A stretch of 64,000 nucleotides of DNA from Rhizobium mesoamericanum STM3625. GTDB taxonomy: Bacteria; Pseudomonadota; Alphaproteobacteria; Rhizobiales; Rhizobiaceae. Each line of letters begins with the position of its first letter. The first letter of the stretch is position 1. The stretch spans positions 3,890,886 to 3,954,885 of the forward strand of contig NZ_HF536772.1 in the NCBI RefSeq assembly GCF_000312665.1, read 5' to 3'. Both the position numbers and the translations under genes were made by a program. Of this stretch, positions 9,948 to 18,175 are shown piece after piece. A model generated the notes under the pieces. It was not told the origin of the DNA. It saw only the letters and a list, made by a program, of their open reading frames with translations, and did not search any database.

Positions 9948-10166
9948 CTATCCACTGCTGTCGGATTTCAGCCAATGAAACACATAGACGCGCAGTGCCG
10001 ACGAGAGGTTGCCCTCCGGCTGCCGCTGATCATCTATCTCGGAAATCAGCGCTGCTAGCGGAATAGCGCGCGCCCTGGCGATATTGTTCAGCTCAATCCA
10101 GAATTCGTCCTCCAGGGAGAAGCTGGTGCGGTGTCCGTGCAGGGTCGCGGAGTGCTTGCGGATCAT
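9948..10166 (-). CDS. ribbon-helix-helix domain protein
   Basis: The 72-residue protein starts MIRKHSATLHGHRTSFSLED. The pattern TSFSLEDEFWIELNNIARARAIPLAALISEID fits the rhizobial RHH_4-type family: a beta strand (HRTSFSLE) followed by two helices, normally a dimeric DNA-binding fold. A GTG directly upstream (10169) would add one residue. The gene converges on asmA with 47 bp between their ends. The target is unknown and no toxin partner lies beside it. Confidence 0.7.
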   Translation of the reverse strand: MIRKHSATLHGHRTSFSLEDEFWIELNNIARARAIPLAALISEIDDQRQPEGNLSSALRVYVFHWLKSDSSG

Positions 10167-10263
10167 CACAGGGATTGAGAATTCGATTCAAGTTGCTGAG
10201 GAGGTGAGTGCAGAAAACCGCCCAACTGATTGATCCCGGAATCCTTTCCGTTTTTCCGGACCG

Positions 10264-10458
10264 TCATTTGTCGTCTTCGGGTTTCTCGATCCTGCCTTGT
10301 TGATGAGAGCGCTCGGCTTTCTCGTTCAGGGCCTTCGTGAGCTGCTTTTCAGCCTTGGTGCGGCCGAAAGAGATGCGGTTTTGATCCGCCTGCTTCTCCT
10401 TTTCAGCGCGGGCCTGCTTCTTTTTAAACTGACGGAGATTGACGACTTCGGCGGTCAC
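10264..10458 (-). CDS. DUF4169 family small protein
   Basis: The 64-residue basic protein starts at GTG 10458 (VTAEVVNLRQFKKKQARAEK). A GAGG lies 7-8 bases upstream. It is mostly charged helix (KKKQARAEKEKQADQNRISFGRTKAEKQ), the signature of the DUF4169 family found next to sspB in Rhizobiales. A longer in-frame extension to 10569 exists, but it would run through the sspB terminator and is therefore rejected. Function unknown. Confidence 0.7.
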   Translation of the reverse strand: MTAEVVNLRQFKKKQARAEKEKQADQNRISFGRTKAEKQLTKALNEKAERSHQQGRIEKPEDDK

Positions 10459-10480
10459 GGATGGCCTCGATCGGAATTGA

Positions 10481-10506
10481 AAAAAGGGAAGCAGTTGCTT
10501 CCCTTT
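10481..10506 (-). terminator. rho-independent terminator of sspB
   Basis: AAAGGGAAGCA (10483-10493) and TGCTTCCCTTT (10496-10506) form a perfect stem. Read on the minus strand, it is followed by a run of T from the A tract at 10481-10485. It lies only 4 bp beyond the sspB stop, so DUF4169 downstream probably has its own start signals or depends on readthrough. Confidence 0.8.
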
Positions 10507-10510
10507 GGTT

Positions 10511-11020
10511 CTACTGCTTCTTTCGGAAGGCGTCGAGCGAGACGACCGAACCGGGCTTTTTTTCCTCACCCTCCGCTTTGGTAGCGGGCGTTTCCTCAGA
10601 CTTCTCGGACGCCACCGGATAAGCGGTTATTTCGGCGGCCGGAAGCTCATCGCTGTCAGTGAGAGGCACGTCGAATTCCAGTTCGAAGTTCACGGAGGGA
10701 TCGTAGAACCCGCGGATGGCGTTGAACGGAATGAAGAGCTTTTCTGGAACATCAGAAAAGGATAGGCCGATCTCAAAGGACGTCTCAGTAACCTTCAATT
10801 CCCAGAACTGGTGCTGAATGACGATGGTCATCTGCTCGGGATACTTTGCCTTCAGGTGCTGCGAAATGCGAACACCCGGCGCGCCGGTGAGAAAGGTGAT
10901 GAAGAAGTGATGCTCGCCCGGCAGGCGGCCCGTCGCGGCAACTTCAGACAAAACCTTGCGGATGACGCCGCGCAGTGCGTCCTGTGCCAGAATGTCGTAA
11001 CGGATGTGATCCTGCCCCAT
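10511..11020 (-). CDS. sspB: ClpXP adaptor SspB (alpha-proteobacterial type)
   Basis: The 169-residue protein starts MGQDHIRYDILAQDALRGVI with AGGAAAG 5 bases upstream. Residues 1-125 form the SspB fold (HHFFITFLTGAPGVRIS, MTIVIQHQFWELKV, FNAIRGFYDPSVNFELEF). The acidic, low-complexity linker (EEKKPGS) ends in a short basic tail, VVSLDAFRKKQ, which matches the ClpX-binding module of SspB proteins. SspB binds ssrA-tagged proteins and delivers them to ClpXP. The tmRNA gene that makes the tag is just upstream on the same strand, so substrate tag and adaptor are neighbours. Confidence 0.88.
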   Translation of the reverse strand: MGQDHIRYDILAQDALRGVIRKVLSEVAATGRLPGEHHFFITFLTGAPGVRISQHLKAKYPEQMTIVIQHQFWELKVTETSFEIGLSFSDVPEKLFIPFNAIRGFYDPSVNFELEFDVPLTDSDELPAAEITAYPVASEKSEETPATKAEGEEKKPGSVVSLDAFRKKQ

Positions 11021-11144
11021 GCTTTCCTGTCTTTCTTTGGTTCGGACTCGTTTCCCAAGGCTGTATGGCATGCCAAGACGCCCTGGAAAAGGCCTGAGCC
11101 GAGTCATGCTTGACCAAACCATACATGATTTGCGCGCAAGGGAG

Positions 11145-11485
11145 AAGGTGAAGGCTTCTGTTGCCAGGTGCCTTCGGACCCCGCCTAGAGGTGCGAACCA
11201 CTAGGGCTTTATTTGAAGTGTCACACCGCGATTAAGCAGCGAGACGAGCTTCCGCATAGTTGTCGTTTGCAACTACAATTTTAGCCCGATAACGGCGGTA
11301 CAATGCCGAGCAAAAAGACGATCTTTACACCCTTGTCGATCCTGTTTCGCCCCCATCAAAAGCCGGCCATCTCACTGTAAGCCCGCCGGTTTTTGGTGGA
11401 GGCGCCGGGTACCGCCCCCGGGTCCAATAGGTTTATTACACCGCTCATTTATTGCCATAGCCGGCCCGAGGACCGGCAGGGCTGA
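11145..11485 (-). ncRNA. ssrA: transfer-messenger RNA, circularly permuted two-piece form
   Basis: On the minus strand the acceptor piece comes first. It has a T arm around 11405-11430, then GCGCCTCC and the CCA end at 11394. After a spacer, the coding piece begins with GGGGGCG at 11354-11348, which pairs with CGCCTCC of the acceptor piece (one G-U) to rebuild the tRNA-like stem. The tag frame runs from the GCA at 11270 to TAA at 11232 and encodes ANDNYAEARLAA, the alpha-proteobacterial degradation tag. This order (3' half, intervening segment, 5' half plus tag) is the permuted gene known from Caulobacter and Rhizobiales, processed to two RNAs. The outer ends given are estimates; an acceptor-piece hairpin GCCGG/CCGGC lies near 11460-11477. 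Confidence 0.92.
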
Positions 11486-11574
11486 TATAGTGTTTTCCGT
11501 CTCGGATGGGAAGAGGTGTTGTCACAAAACCGTGCCATAAGGCAGGAAGGCAAGGAGGTCGCCAGCCACTGCGC

Positions 11575-11847
11575 CTACGAGACGGCCTTTGGATCGTTGA
11601 AGACGCCACGCTTCTTGATGAGACTGACAATTCCGGTGGCCGCTCCTACTGTCGCAACAAGTAAGCCAAGCAGAGGAATGAAGGGAAGGGCAGGTCATTG
11701 GCTGCCGCCAACAACAGCCCGGTAGATTTCGATCAGGAGGGCAGCCAGCAGCGCGGCTGAGACAGTCGAATAGTCCTTCGCGATCACGCGGTTCACATTG
11801 AAGACCATGCCTTCAGTCGCCCGCGCGAAGTTACTGAAATGAAGCAT
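11575..11847 (-). pseudogene. small membrane-protein gene broken by an in-frame stop (or a 50-residue ORF plus remnant)
   Basis: One minus-strand frame reads MLHFSNFARATEGMVFNVNR and continues through a hydrophobic helix (STVSAALLAALLIEIYRAVVG) to a TGA at 11695-11697. The same frame then continues without a start codon through a second hydrophobic helix (LPFIPLLGLLVATVGAATGI) and a basic tail, SLIKKRGVFNDPKAVS, to TAG at 11575. Two membrane segments in one frame, split by a single stop, suggest a nonsense-mutated gene. Upstream, another frame holds a CKYC motif (near 11910-11930) with no clear start, so more of the locus may be decayed. The family is not recognised. Confidence 0.35.
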
Positions 11848-11973
11848 CCAGCGAGAAACATCCCGACAGTGGGCTCGATAGGCATCGCCAAACTTCTCTT
11901 AACATCTGATTGCAGTATTTGCAGACGAAGTTCCCGACAAGGATTGCGGTTGCCTTCCTCTTGGTGCTCAGCC

Positions 11974-12807
11974 CTATTTCACGGCCACGATGCCGCAGAA
12001 GTTGTACCAGCGGAAAAACACCTCGGCGCTGCGGAATCCGACTTCCTTCAGCAGCTGCATGTTTTCTTCCAGCCGATAGGGGATGAGCACATTTTCAAGC
12101 GCTTCGCGTTTCTGTGATATCTCGATTTCCGAGTAGCCGTTGCGGCGCTTGAAATCGTAATAGTGCTGGATGAACAGGCGATTGAAGACCGTGTCCTCGC
12201 TGGTCAGCTTCTCGACTAGCAGCAGGCAGCCCTGATCGTTCAGGCCGGAGAAGATCATCTTCATCACGCGCTCTCGAAACAGAGGGCGAATGAATTGCAG
12301 AGTGAGCAGCATGGTGACGACGCTAGCGTTCTCCATGTGGAGACCCTGGTGAAGGTCGACGACTTTCAGCTCGATGGGTCGCTGCGTGTCTGTGTGCGCG
12401 ATTTTCTGTGCCGCCTTTTCCAGCATGTCAGGAGCATTGTCGACCCCGATGAAATTGACGGTCGGACAGATCATTCGATCGAGCGCGAGCAATGTCGTCG
12501 CGGTCGAACAGCCTATGTCATAGAGATTGGTCCCTGGTCTGGCGAAGTCTTGCGCCAGCTCGCAAACCATCCGCTGCATCTCTTGGTAATACGGTACGGA
12601 TCGGCTGACCATATCGTCGAAGACATCAGCGACCTTCGCATTGAAGGCGAAGTCGCCAATGGGCTGATCACGTTCGGCGAATACTTGGTCCCGCAGCTCC
12701 GTTCGCAGCTGCAATCGTACCCGACTCTCTGCCATCATTTCCCCCAAACTTGCGGTTCGTCGAAGACGGGCGTTGCCGCTGGTATGCTGATCGTGCTGGA
12801 TCCCCAT
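11974..12807 (-). CDS. cmoA: carboxy-S-adenosylmethionine synthase (CmoA)-like methyltransferase-fold protein
   Basis: The protein is 277 residues from the ATG at 12807. It aligns by eye with E. coli CmoA: AERDQPIGDFAFNAKVADVF, then MVSRSVPYYQEMQRMV, the SAM-binding LYDIGCSTATTLLAL, the acidic strand VNFIGVDNAPDML, TLQFIRPLFRE, and the diagnostic DFKRRNGYSEIEISQKREALENV. CmoA converts SAM and prephenate to carboxy-SAM, which CmoB uses to make cmo5U34 in tRNA. No cmoB is present in this window. The first 30 residues are outside the family alignment; the ATG pair near 12743 is an alternative start. It is divergent from thyA. Confidence 0.75.
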   Translation of the reverse strand: MGIQHDQHTSGNARLRRTASLGEMMAESRVRLQLRTELRDQVFAERDQPIGDFAFNAKVADVFDDMVSRSVPYYQEMQRMVCELAQDFARPGTNLYDIGCSTATTLLALDRMICPTVNFIGVDNAPDMLEKAAQKIAHTDTQRPIELKVVDLHQGLHMENASVVTMLLTLQFIRPLFRERVMKMIFSGLNDQGCLLLVEKLTSEDTVFNRLFIQHYYDFKRRNGYSEIEISQKREALENVLIPYRLEENMQLLKEVGFRSAEVFFRWYNFCGIVAVK

Positions 12808-12973
12808 GGAGTGCCCCCGCGCCAAACACAGGGAGGCGTGCCAAGGTTACGATAACCTGAAAGCGCCTCCGGTCACAGGCTTCAGCGCGTTTTGCCGGGA
12901 TAAAGATTGCGCTGCGATTGGTTTTGCCGGCCAAAACGTCTAAATGGGTAGATAACGGAATCGGCGGCGAACA

Positions 12974-13768
12974 ATGAAGCAGTATCTCGATCTCTTGAAG
13001 CACGTGATGGAACACGGAACCGATCGCGGGGACCGCACGGGCACGGGCACCCGTTCCGTGTTCGGCTATCAGATGCGGTTCGACCTACAGGAAGGCTTTC
13101 CGGTCCTGACGACCAAGAAGCTGCATCTGCGTTCTATCATCCACGAGCTGCTCTGGTTCCTGCGCGGTGACACCAATATCGGCTACCTCAAGGACAACGG
13201 CGTCTCGATCTGGGATGAATGGGCCGACGAGAATGGCGATCTGGGGCCGGTCTATGGCGCGCAGTGGCGATCCTGGCCCGCGCCTGATGGTGGCCACATA
13301 GACCAGATCGCGAACCTGATCGCCGGCATCATCAAGAATCCGAATTCACGCCGGCATATCGTTTCCGCGTGGAATCCTGCCGAGGTTGATGACATGGCCC
13401 TGCCGCCGTGCCATTGCCTGTTTCAGTTCTACGTCGCCGACGGCAAGCTTTCCTGCCAGCTCTATCAACGTTCCGCGGACACCTTCCTCGGCGTGCCATT
13501 CAACATCGCCTCCTATGCACTGCTGACGATGATGGTGGCGCAGGTGACCGGCCTGCAGCTCGGCGATTTCGTTCATACTCTCGGCGATGCGCATCTCTAT
13601 CACAACCACTTCGAGCAGGCGAAGCTGCAACTGACGCGCACTCCGAAACCGTTACCATTCATGCGGATCAACCCCGATGTGAAGGATATCTCCGGCTTCA
13701 GGTTCGAGGATTTCGAGTTGGTCGGCTACGAAGCCGACCCCAGCATCAAGGCACCGATCGCGGTCTGA
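12974..13768 (+). CDS. thyA: thymidylate synthase
   Basis: The protein has 264 residues, the same length as E. coli ThyA. It makes dTMP from dUMP using methylene-tetrahydrofolate. The folate/dUMP residues are visible: GDRTGTGTRSVFG near the N-terminus, WNPAEVDDMALPPCHCLFQFYV with the catalytic Cys146, QRSADTFLGVPFNIASYALL, and the C-terminal KAPIAV, which closes on the active site. The dihydrofolate it produces is reduced by the folA product encoded 12 bp downstream, so the two form an operon. Confidence 0.97.
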   Translation: MKQYLDLLKHVMEHGTDRGDRTGTGTRSVFGYQMRFDLQEGFPVLTTKKLHLRSIIHELLWFLRGDTNIGYLKDNGVSIWDEWADENGDLGPVYGAQWRSWPAPDGGHIDQIANLIAGIIKNPNSRRHIVSAWNPAEVDDMALPPCHCLFQFYVADGKLSCQLYQRSADTFLGVPFNIASYALLTMMVAQVTGLQLGDFVHTLGDAHLYHNHFEQAKLQLTRTPKPLPFMRINPDVKDISGFRFEDFELVGYEADPSIKAPIAV

Positions 13769-13780
13769 TCGGAGAGGTTG

Positions 13781-14296
13781 ATGTCTGAAATTCGCAAGAC
13801 CATCGTGGTCGCCGTCTCTAAGAACGGCATCATCGGGCGCGATGGTGACATGCCATGGCGGCTTTCCACCGATCTCAAGCGCTTCAAGGCTGTGACGCTT
13901 GGCAAACCTGTTATCATGGGCCGAAAGACCTATGACTCGATCGGCAAGCCGTTGCCCGAGCGGGCAAATATCGTGATCTCCCGACAGCTGGCCGCGACAG
14001 CGCATCCGGATGTCCATACGGCCAATTCGCTCACTGAGGCCGTCAACCTTGCCGAGGAAATTGCCAGGAAAAGTGGTGTAAACGAAATCTGCATCATTGG
14101 GGGCGGGCAGATCTATGCGCAGGCCGTCAATCTCGCCGACCGGCTGTGCGTGACGCATGTCGAAACATCCCTCGAAGGGGATACGTCGTTTCCTGCGATT
14201 GACACAGCGCTCTGGAAGGTGATGGAGACGATCGATGTGCCGGCCGGCGACAAGGATAGCTATCCCACAAAATTCGTAGTCTATGATCGGCGCTGA
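13781..14296 (+). CDS. folA: dihydrofolate reductase
   Basis: The 171-residue protein has the DHFR fold markers: TIVVAVSKNGIIGRDGDMPWRLSTDLKRFK (active-site Asp and Trp of the M20-type loop, about residues 8-35), the NADPH-binding VIMGRKTYDSIGKPLPER, and ICIIGGGQIYAQA. It regenerates tetrahydrofolate for thymidylate synthase. The ATG at 13781 (GGAGAG upstream) is preferred to the TTG three bases earlier. The 3' 195 bp plus 37 bp of downstream sequence (14102-14333) recur at 19794-20023, on the far side of a 5.5-kb cassette. Confidence 0.95.
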   Translation: MSEIRKTIVVAVSKNGIIGRDGDMPWRLSTDLKRFKAVTLGKPVIMGRKTYDSIGKPLPERANIVISRQLAATAHPDVHTANSLTEAVNLAEEIARKSGVNEICIIGGGQIYAQAVNLADRLCVTHVETSLEGDTSFPAIDTALWKVMETIDVPAGDKDSYPTKFVVYDRR

Positions 14297-14333
14297 GCGC
14301 TGAAAACCAACTATTTTCCGATAAATATCGCCA
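14102..14333 (+). repeat. direct repeat copy 1: folA 3' end and downstream flank
   Basis: This 232-bp stretch, from codon 108 of folA to 37 bp past its stop, is about 94% identical to 19794-20023. This copy keeps the reading frame. The other has two single-base deletions (in the GAAGGGG and CACAAAATT runs) and roughly ten substitutions. The identical part ends with ATAAATATCGCCA in both copies. Confidence 0.92.
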
Positions 14334-14602
14334 GATAATCGATGTCCGGCAACATCAGACCAAAAAATACCAGTTGCCAGCGCTGCAAACTTATGACTTC
14401 GCTCGCACGCCCCTCCAATTCATTCAAGAATTCTCAAAGCTGCTGACTGCCGTCTGCTTATTGAAGCTGGTGCGATACCGCCGATGTAAAGTAAGCTTTG
14501 CCTGCTGGAGGCGTATTACAGGCGCTGCAAAGCGCCAGCTTACCAGTAGCATCAAGGCGCAGGGTCGACTTTGATCTGACGCCTACGAAGCTTGAGCGAA
14601 TG
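14334..14602. other. left flank of the inserted cassette, no gene seen
   Basis: No credible coding frame or RNA gene is visible. An imperfect inverted repeat is present: GTAAGCT at 14491-14497 against AGCTTAC at 14537-14543, with GC-rich partial pairing between. It lies between the intact folA repeat copy and the stop of the convergent ridA-like gene, and could be a terminator-like hairpin or a relic of the insertion. Confidence 0.35.
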
Positions 14603-14971
14603 CTACACCCCCTGCGACGGACCGGAATTTTTGGTCATGCTCCAAGCGATCGCGTCGACCCGAAGGTCGCATAGGGGCGGTAGATTGTGATCTTCGAAAG
14701 TGGTTCGCCGAGGTGTCGTTCCTGCTGTTATCCACCGTTCCCAAACGACGTTCATTTCGTCAAAAGACGTGAGGTCGCGTAGCCAAAAGTTGGCTTGGAT
14801 TAGTTCTGACTTGTCCGTGCCCGCCTCCTTGAGGAGGGCATCAATGCGATCAAGAATCTCGGCGGCCTGTGTACCGATGCTGCTTCCGAGAGTGGAGCTG
14901 GCAATCTGACCGATGATACGGACTGTCTGGAGTGGTGACGCCTCGTCGAAGGGCGAGTGCTTGATTGCCAT
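14603..14971 (-). CDS. RidA (YjgF/YER057c/UK114) family protein
   Basis: The 122-residue protein starts MAIKHSPFDEASPLQTVRII. The RidA-like core is present: IGTQAAEILDRIDALLKEAGTDKSELIQANFWLRDLTSFDEMNVVWERW, then PPLCDLRVDAIAW. Canonical RidA enamine/imine deaminases have an Arg in a PARxxV motif. Here the corresponding PRRTTFEDHNLPP region is less standard, so this is probably a subfamily member. An AAGGAAA lies upstream of the ATG. It is transcribed away from the LysR/agmatinase junction on the same strand as the LysR gene, 106 bp downstream of it. Confidence 0.75.
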   Translation of the reverse strand: MAIKHSPFDEASPLQTVRIIGQIASSTLGSSIGTQAAEILDRIDALLKEAGTDKSELIQANFWLRDLTSFDEMNVVWERWITAGTTPRRTTFEDHNLPPLCDLRVDAIAWSMTKNSGPSQGV

Positions 14972-15077
14972 CGGCCAGTTTCCTTGCTCAATCGGTGTGT
15001 TGCTGCCACCGAGGCCAAATTGCAGCCAGCACACCAGTTGAACAGGCCTTTTTATTTTTCACGGCTATAACGAGACG

Positions 15078-15938
15078 TTATGGGCGGTCCGCCATCGCGG
15101 TGTGCCGTGACACGAATTCAACGAGATATCTGACGCCTTCGGATGCCTCCGACTGGGCATAAAATCCAATCTCGACCCGCACAGCGCCAGGTAGATCGGC
15201 GGACTTGTCAAGGGCGCGACACCCCTCCGGAATCGTGGCTTCAAGCATGGGGCCAACACCTATGCCGACCCTTACCGCCGTTGCCATGGCAACCAATGTG
15301 GACGCGACGCAGGCCGTCTTCCATTTTATGTTTCGCTGCGACAGCGTTGCTACGGTGCGGACATTCCAGGGGCAGCTCTCATCAAACATAATCACCGGAA
15401 GCGGTCTGCTTGCGTCGACCACGAAATCCGATCGGACAACCCATGTCAGATACTCGGTCCAGATCAGGATGGGTTTTCGGCTGAGGACGGTGATATCGCA
15501 AACGACAATATCGAGTTTTCCCTCTTCGAACATCTCTGCCAGACGCCGGTTGGGCTCGACAATTATATCGATATCGACCTTGGGATTCTGGGCCCTGAAA
15601 TCACGAAGGATATTTATCAGTCTACTGGCGGCGAAGTCCTCGACGACCCCGAGACGGATGCGCCCTTGGAGTATCTTTCCGGTGAGCCGACGGCCGACCT
15701 CGTCGCTTAGCAATACGATCTCTCGCGCGTAGGCCACCAGCATCTGGCCGTGAGCCGTGAGCTCAAGTCCCTTGGAGGATCGGGAAAAGAGCGTTACCCC
15801 AACCAGGTCCTCGAGCTTGCGGATTTGCATGCTCACTGCCGCTTGCGTTCTGTGCAATTTGACTGCCGCGCCATTGACCGTTCCAATTTCGGCGACCGTC
15901 AGGAATGCCCGTAACAGATATGGGTCGAGATTAAGCAT
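15078..15938 (-). CDS. LysR family transcriptional regulator
   Basis: The 286-residue protein has an N-terminal LysR helix-turn-helix (LDPYLLRAFLTVAEIGTVNGAAVKLHRTQAAVSMQIRKLEDLVGVTLFSRSSKGLELT, residues 4-60) and a substrate-binding effector domain (about 90-285). It is divergent from the agmatinase-family gene across 298 bp, and the ridA-like gene follows it on the same strand. The layout suggests it activates the hydrolase/ABC operon. The gene belongs to the cassette lying between the folA repeats. Confidence 0.85.
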   Translation of the reverse strand: MLNLDPYLLRAFLTVAEIGTVNGAAVKLHRTQAAVSMQIRKLEDLVGVTLFSRSSKGLELTAHGQMLVAYAREIVLLSDEVGRRLTGKILQGRIRLGVVEDFAASRLINILRDFRAQNPKVDIDIIVEPNRRLAEMFEEGKLDIVVCDITVLSRKPILIWTEYLTWVVRSDFVVDASRPLPVIMFDESCPWNVRTVATLSQRNIKWKTACVASTLVAMATAVRVGIGVGPMLEATIPEGCRALDKSADLPGAVRVEIGFYAQSEASEGVRYLVEFVSRHTAMADRP

Positions 15939-16236
15939 TTCGCAGTGTCTTCGTTACGTTGAACCGCCGGCGAAACTTGCGACACGGCAGCAAGAACCGA
16001 CATTGGACGATCTCCCGTTCGGGTGCAACGGGCGCGCCGAGGCTAAGCCCATCCAGAACGAGGGCAGCGAGCAGCCTTTGGCCGATCAAGCGTTATTGAA
16101 CGATCCAGTCGTTGAACGGCAACGTTTCGGAAGCGAGGGTATCAGCAACCGTTATATCCCCTCACGCAATATCACGGTTGTAAAGGTCGGTCGCCTTGCC
16201 AATGATCTCGCATCGGATCACAACCGGGAGCCTACC
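15939..16236. promoter_or_regulatory. divergent control region between LysR gene and agmatinase-family gene
   Basis: This 298-bp non-coding gap separates divergently oriented genes and should hold both promoters and the LysR binding site. A plus-strand frame stays open through it, but it lacks homology and a ribosome site. No T-N11-A box could be assigned with confidence. Confidence 0.45.
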
Positions 16237-17298
16237 GTGACGATTGACCAGGATTTTCTTGAGGGCCTTCGACTTCGCTTCGGCAATTCGGCCGGCGGTG
16301 AAATGCACGATCCACATTTTCGCGAAGTTGCGGCAAGTGTCTTCAAGGATGGCGACAGCCGGAAATGGCCGTTTGCCGACCCTGCGACATTCCTTGGTGC
16401 CTCGTTCATTGAAGGCGGCATTCGACCGGATGTGCTTAAGGCACTCGATGTGGCCCTAATCGGTGTACCCATGGACCTTGGCGTCACCAATCGAGCTGGT
16501 TCACGGTTGGGTCCGAGGGCCGTTCGGGCGATCGAACGTGTTGGGCCCTACGAGCATGTCATGCGGGTTGCACCGATGGGAAAGCTCAAGGTAGCTGACG
16601 TCGGCGACGTTCCGATGAGAAGCCGCTTTGATCTTGCTAGTTGCCATGCGGACATCGAGTCCATCTACCGCATGATCGCCGATACCGGGGTGATCCCCCT
16701 GTCGGTCGGTGGGGATCATTCCATCTCCGGTGCCATCCTCAAGGGCTTAGCGAGCCGGACTCCTGTGGGAATGATTCACATCGATGCCCATTGCGACACG
16801 GCCGGAACTTACGAGGGGTCCAAATTCCATCACGGGGCGCCTTTCCGTGAGGCCGTCCTTGCCGGCGTCCTAGATCCCAAAAGAACGATTCAGATCGGCA
16901 TCCGAGGAGGAGCAGAGTACCTCTGGGAATTCTCATTTGCTTCGGGCATGACGGTTATACACGCCGAGGAAGTCGCGGAGATGGGCATCAACGCGGTGAT
17001 AACCCGCGCGCTCGAGGTCGTCGGCTCCGGTCCAACTTATCTCAGTTTTGATGTCGACAGCCTTGATCCCGCTTTCGCGCCGGGAACCGGGACGCCCGAG
17101 GTTGGGGGACTTCTTCCGAGAGAGGTTCTCGCCATGTTGCGCGGTTTCCGAGGAGTGAATCTCGTCGGTGGGGACGTGGTTGAGGTTGCGCCCCAGTATG
17201 ACGCGACCACCAATACTGCCCAGATAGCCGCGCAGGTCCTGTTCGAACTGCTTTGCCTGGCAATGTTCAGTCCATCAACGCGCGGACGGAGCACGTAA
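16237..17298 (+). CDS. agmatinase/ureohydrolase family protein
   Basis: The 353-residue protein starts at GTG 16237 with GGGAG six bases upstream. It is a binuclear manganese ureohydrolase of the arginase fold: SVGGDHSISG (about 146-155), HIDAHCDT (171-178, three metal ligands) and SFDVDSLDPAFAPGTGTPEVGG (250-271, the last metal ligands and catalytic loop). The DAHCDT form and length suit agmatinase, guanidinobutyrase or a related guanidine hydrolase; the exact substrate is not decided by sequence. It is the first gene of an operon with a polar amino acid/opine-type ABC importer, so an imported guanidino compound is a reasonable guess. Confidence 0.85.
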   Translation: MTIDQDFLEGLRLRFGNSAGGEMHDPHFREVAASVFKDGDSRKWPFADPATFLGASFIEGGIRPDVLKALDVALIGVPMDLGVTNRAGSRLGPRAVRAIERVGPYEHVMRVAPMGKLKVADVGDVPMRSRFDLASCHADIESIYRMIADTGVIPLSVGGDHSISGAILKGLASRTPVGMIHIDAHCDTAGTYEGSKFHHGAPFREAVLAGVLDPKRTIQIGIRGGAEYLWEFSFASGMTVIHAEEVAEMGINAVITRALEVVGSGPTYLSFDVDSLDPAFAPGTGTPEVGGLLPREVLAMLRGFRGVNLVGGDVVEVAPQYDATTNTAQIAAQVLFELLCLAMFSPSTRGRST

Positions 17299-17348
17299 CA
17301 GGTGGGAATTACGCTTTAAATTCAGAACCAAGAAAAAAGGGAACGCAA

Positions 17349-18140
17349 ATGAAAATCAGCAAACTAGCAAGAACCTTCACCGCTGCCGCGGCATTTGCTC
17401 TGGTCGGAGTGTCGGCGCACGCCGACGACCTTTCCGACATCAAGGCGGCTGGCCAAATCAGCGTCGGCATTTTCTCCGACTTTCCGCCATTCTCGTCGGC
17501 CAGCGCCGATATGAGCCTCAAGGGATATGATGTAGACGTCGCCCAGAGCATTGCCGATAGTCTGGGCGTGAAGCTCAACCTGGTAAGCGTTACCGGCCAG
17601 AACCGAATTGCCTATCTGAACGACAAGCGCGTCGATATTCTCATGAGTGTCGGCTATTCCAAGGAGCGTGCCGAGGTCATCGATTTTGCCGCTGCATACG
17701 CGCCGTACTATATCGCGGTCATAGGGCCAGCCGCTGTTGCCATCAAAGGCAAGGATGACCTCGCCGATAAGACGATTGCCGTTAACCGTGGTACGCTCGA
17801 AGACACTTCCCTGACGGCCGCGGCCCCGGCATCGGCAACGATCCAGCGCTTCGAAAACTACAATTCCGTCATCCAGGCCTTCATCTCCGGTCAAACTCAG
17901 TTGATGGTGGTCGGAAACGACGTTGGAGCGCAGGTGCTGGCTCGACAGGACGCGTTGAAGCCGGAGCAAAAGTTCCAGCTGTTGACGTCGCCGTCGCACA
18001 TCGCTCTGCGCAAGAGCGAGGATGGCCTGAAGAACGCCGTCAACGACGTGGTTGCCAAGATGATCACCGAGGGGAAACTCGACGCAAGCTCCCAGGCCTG
18101 GCTGAAAACGCCACTCAACCCTGAAAATCTGAAGGATTGA
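17349..18140 (+). CDS. ABC transporter substrate-binding protein (polar amino acid family)
   Basis: The 263-residue protein has a cleavable signal peptide (MKISKLARTFTAAAAFALVG to AHADD). A bacterial extracellular solute-binding family 3 domain follows: GQISVGIFSDFPPFSSAS, LKGYDVDVAQSIADSLGVKLNLV, the ligand-binding-type ILMSVGYSKERAEVIDFAAAY and IAVNRGTLEDTSL. AAGGGAA precedes the ATG. It delivers a small amino-acid-like ligand to the two permeases encoded directly downstream. The gene lies 50 bp after the agmatinase-family gene. Confidence 0.87.
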   Translation: MKISKLARTFTAAAAFALVGVSAHADDLSDIKAAGQISVGIFSDFPPFSSASADMSLKGYDVDVAQSIADSLGVKLNLVSVTGQNRIAYLNDKRVDILMSVGYSKERAEVIDFAAAYAPYYIAVIGPAAVAIKGKDDLADKTIAVNRGTLEDTSLTAAAPASATIQRFENYNSVIQAFISGQTQLMVVGNDVGAQVLARQDALKPEQKFQLLTSPSHIALRKSEDGLKNAVNDVVAKMITEGKLDASSQAWLKTPLNPENLKD

Positions 18141-18175
18141 TCGCATGACTGCTCCCCGCCGCGAAAGGAGTAGCG

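Noticed and set aside
10459..10569. N-terminal extension of the DUF4169 protein
   Set aside because: It would be translated across the sspB terminator hairpin and into the sspB end; the GTG at 10458 gives the family length.
15757..16236. in-frame 5' extension of the agmatinase-family gene
   Set aside because: The extension overlaps the divergent LysR gene and has no ureohydrolase similarity; the GTG at 16237 has a ribosome site and starts where the family starts.
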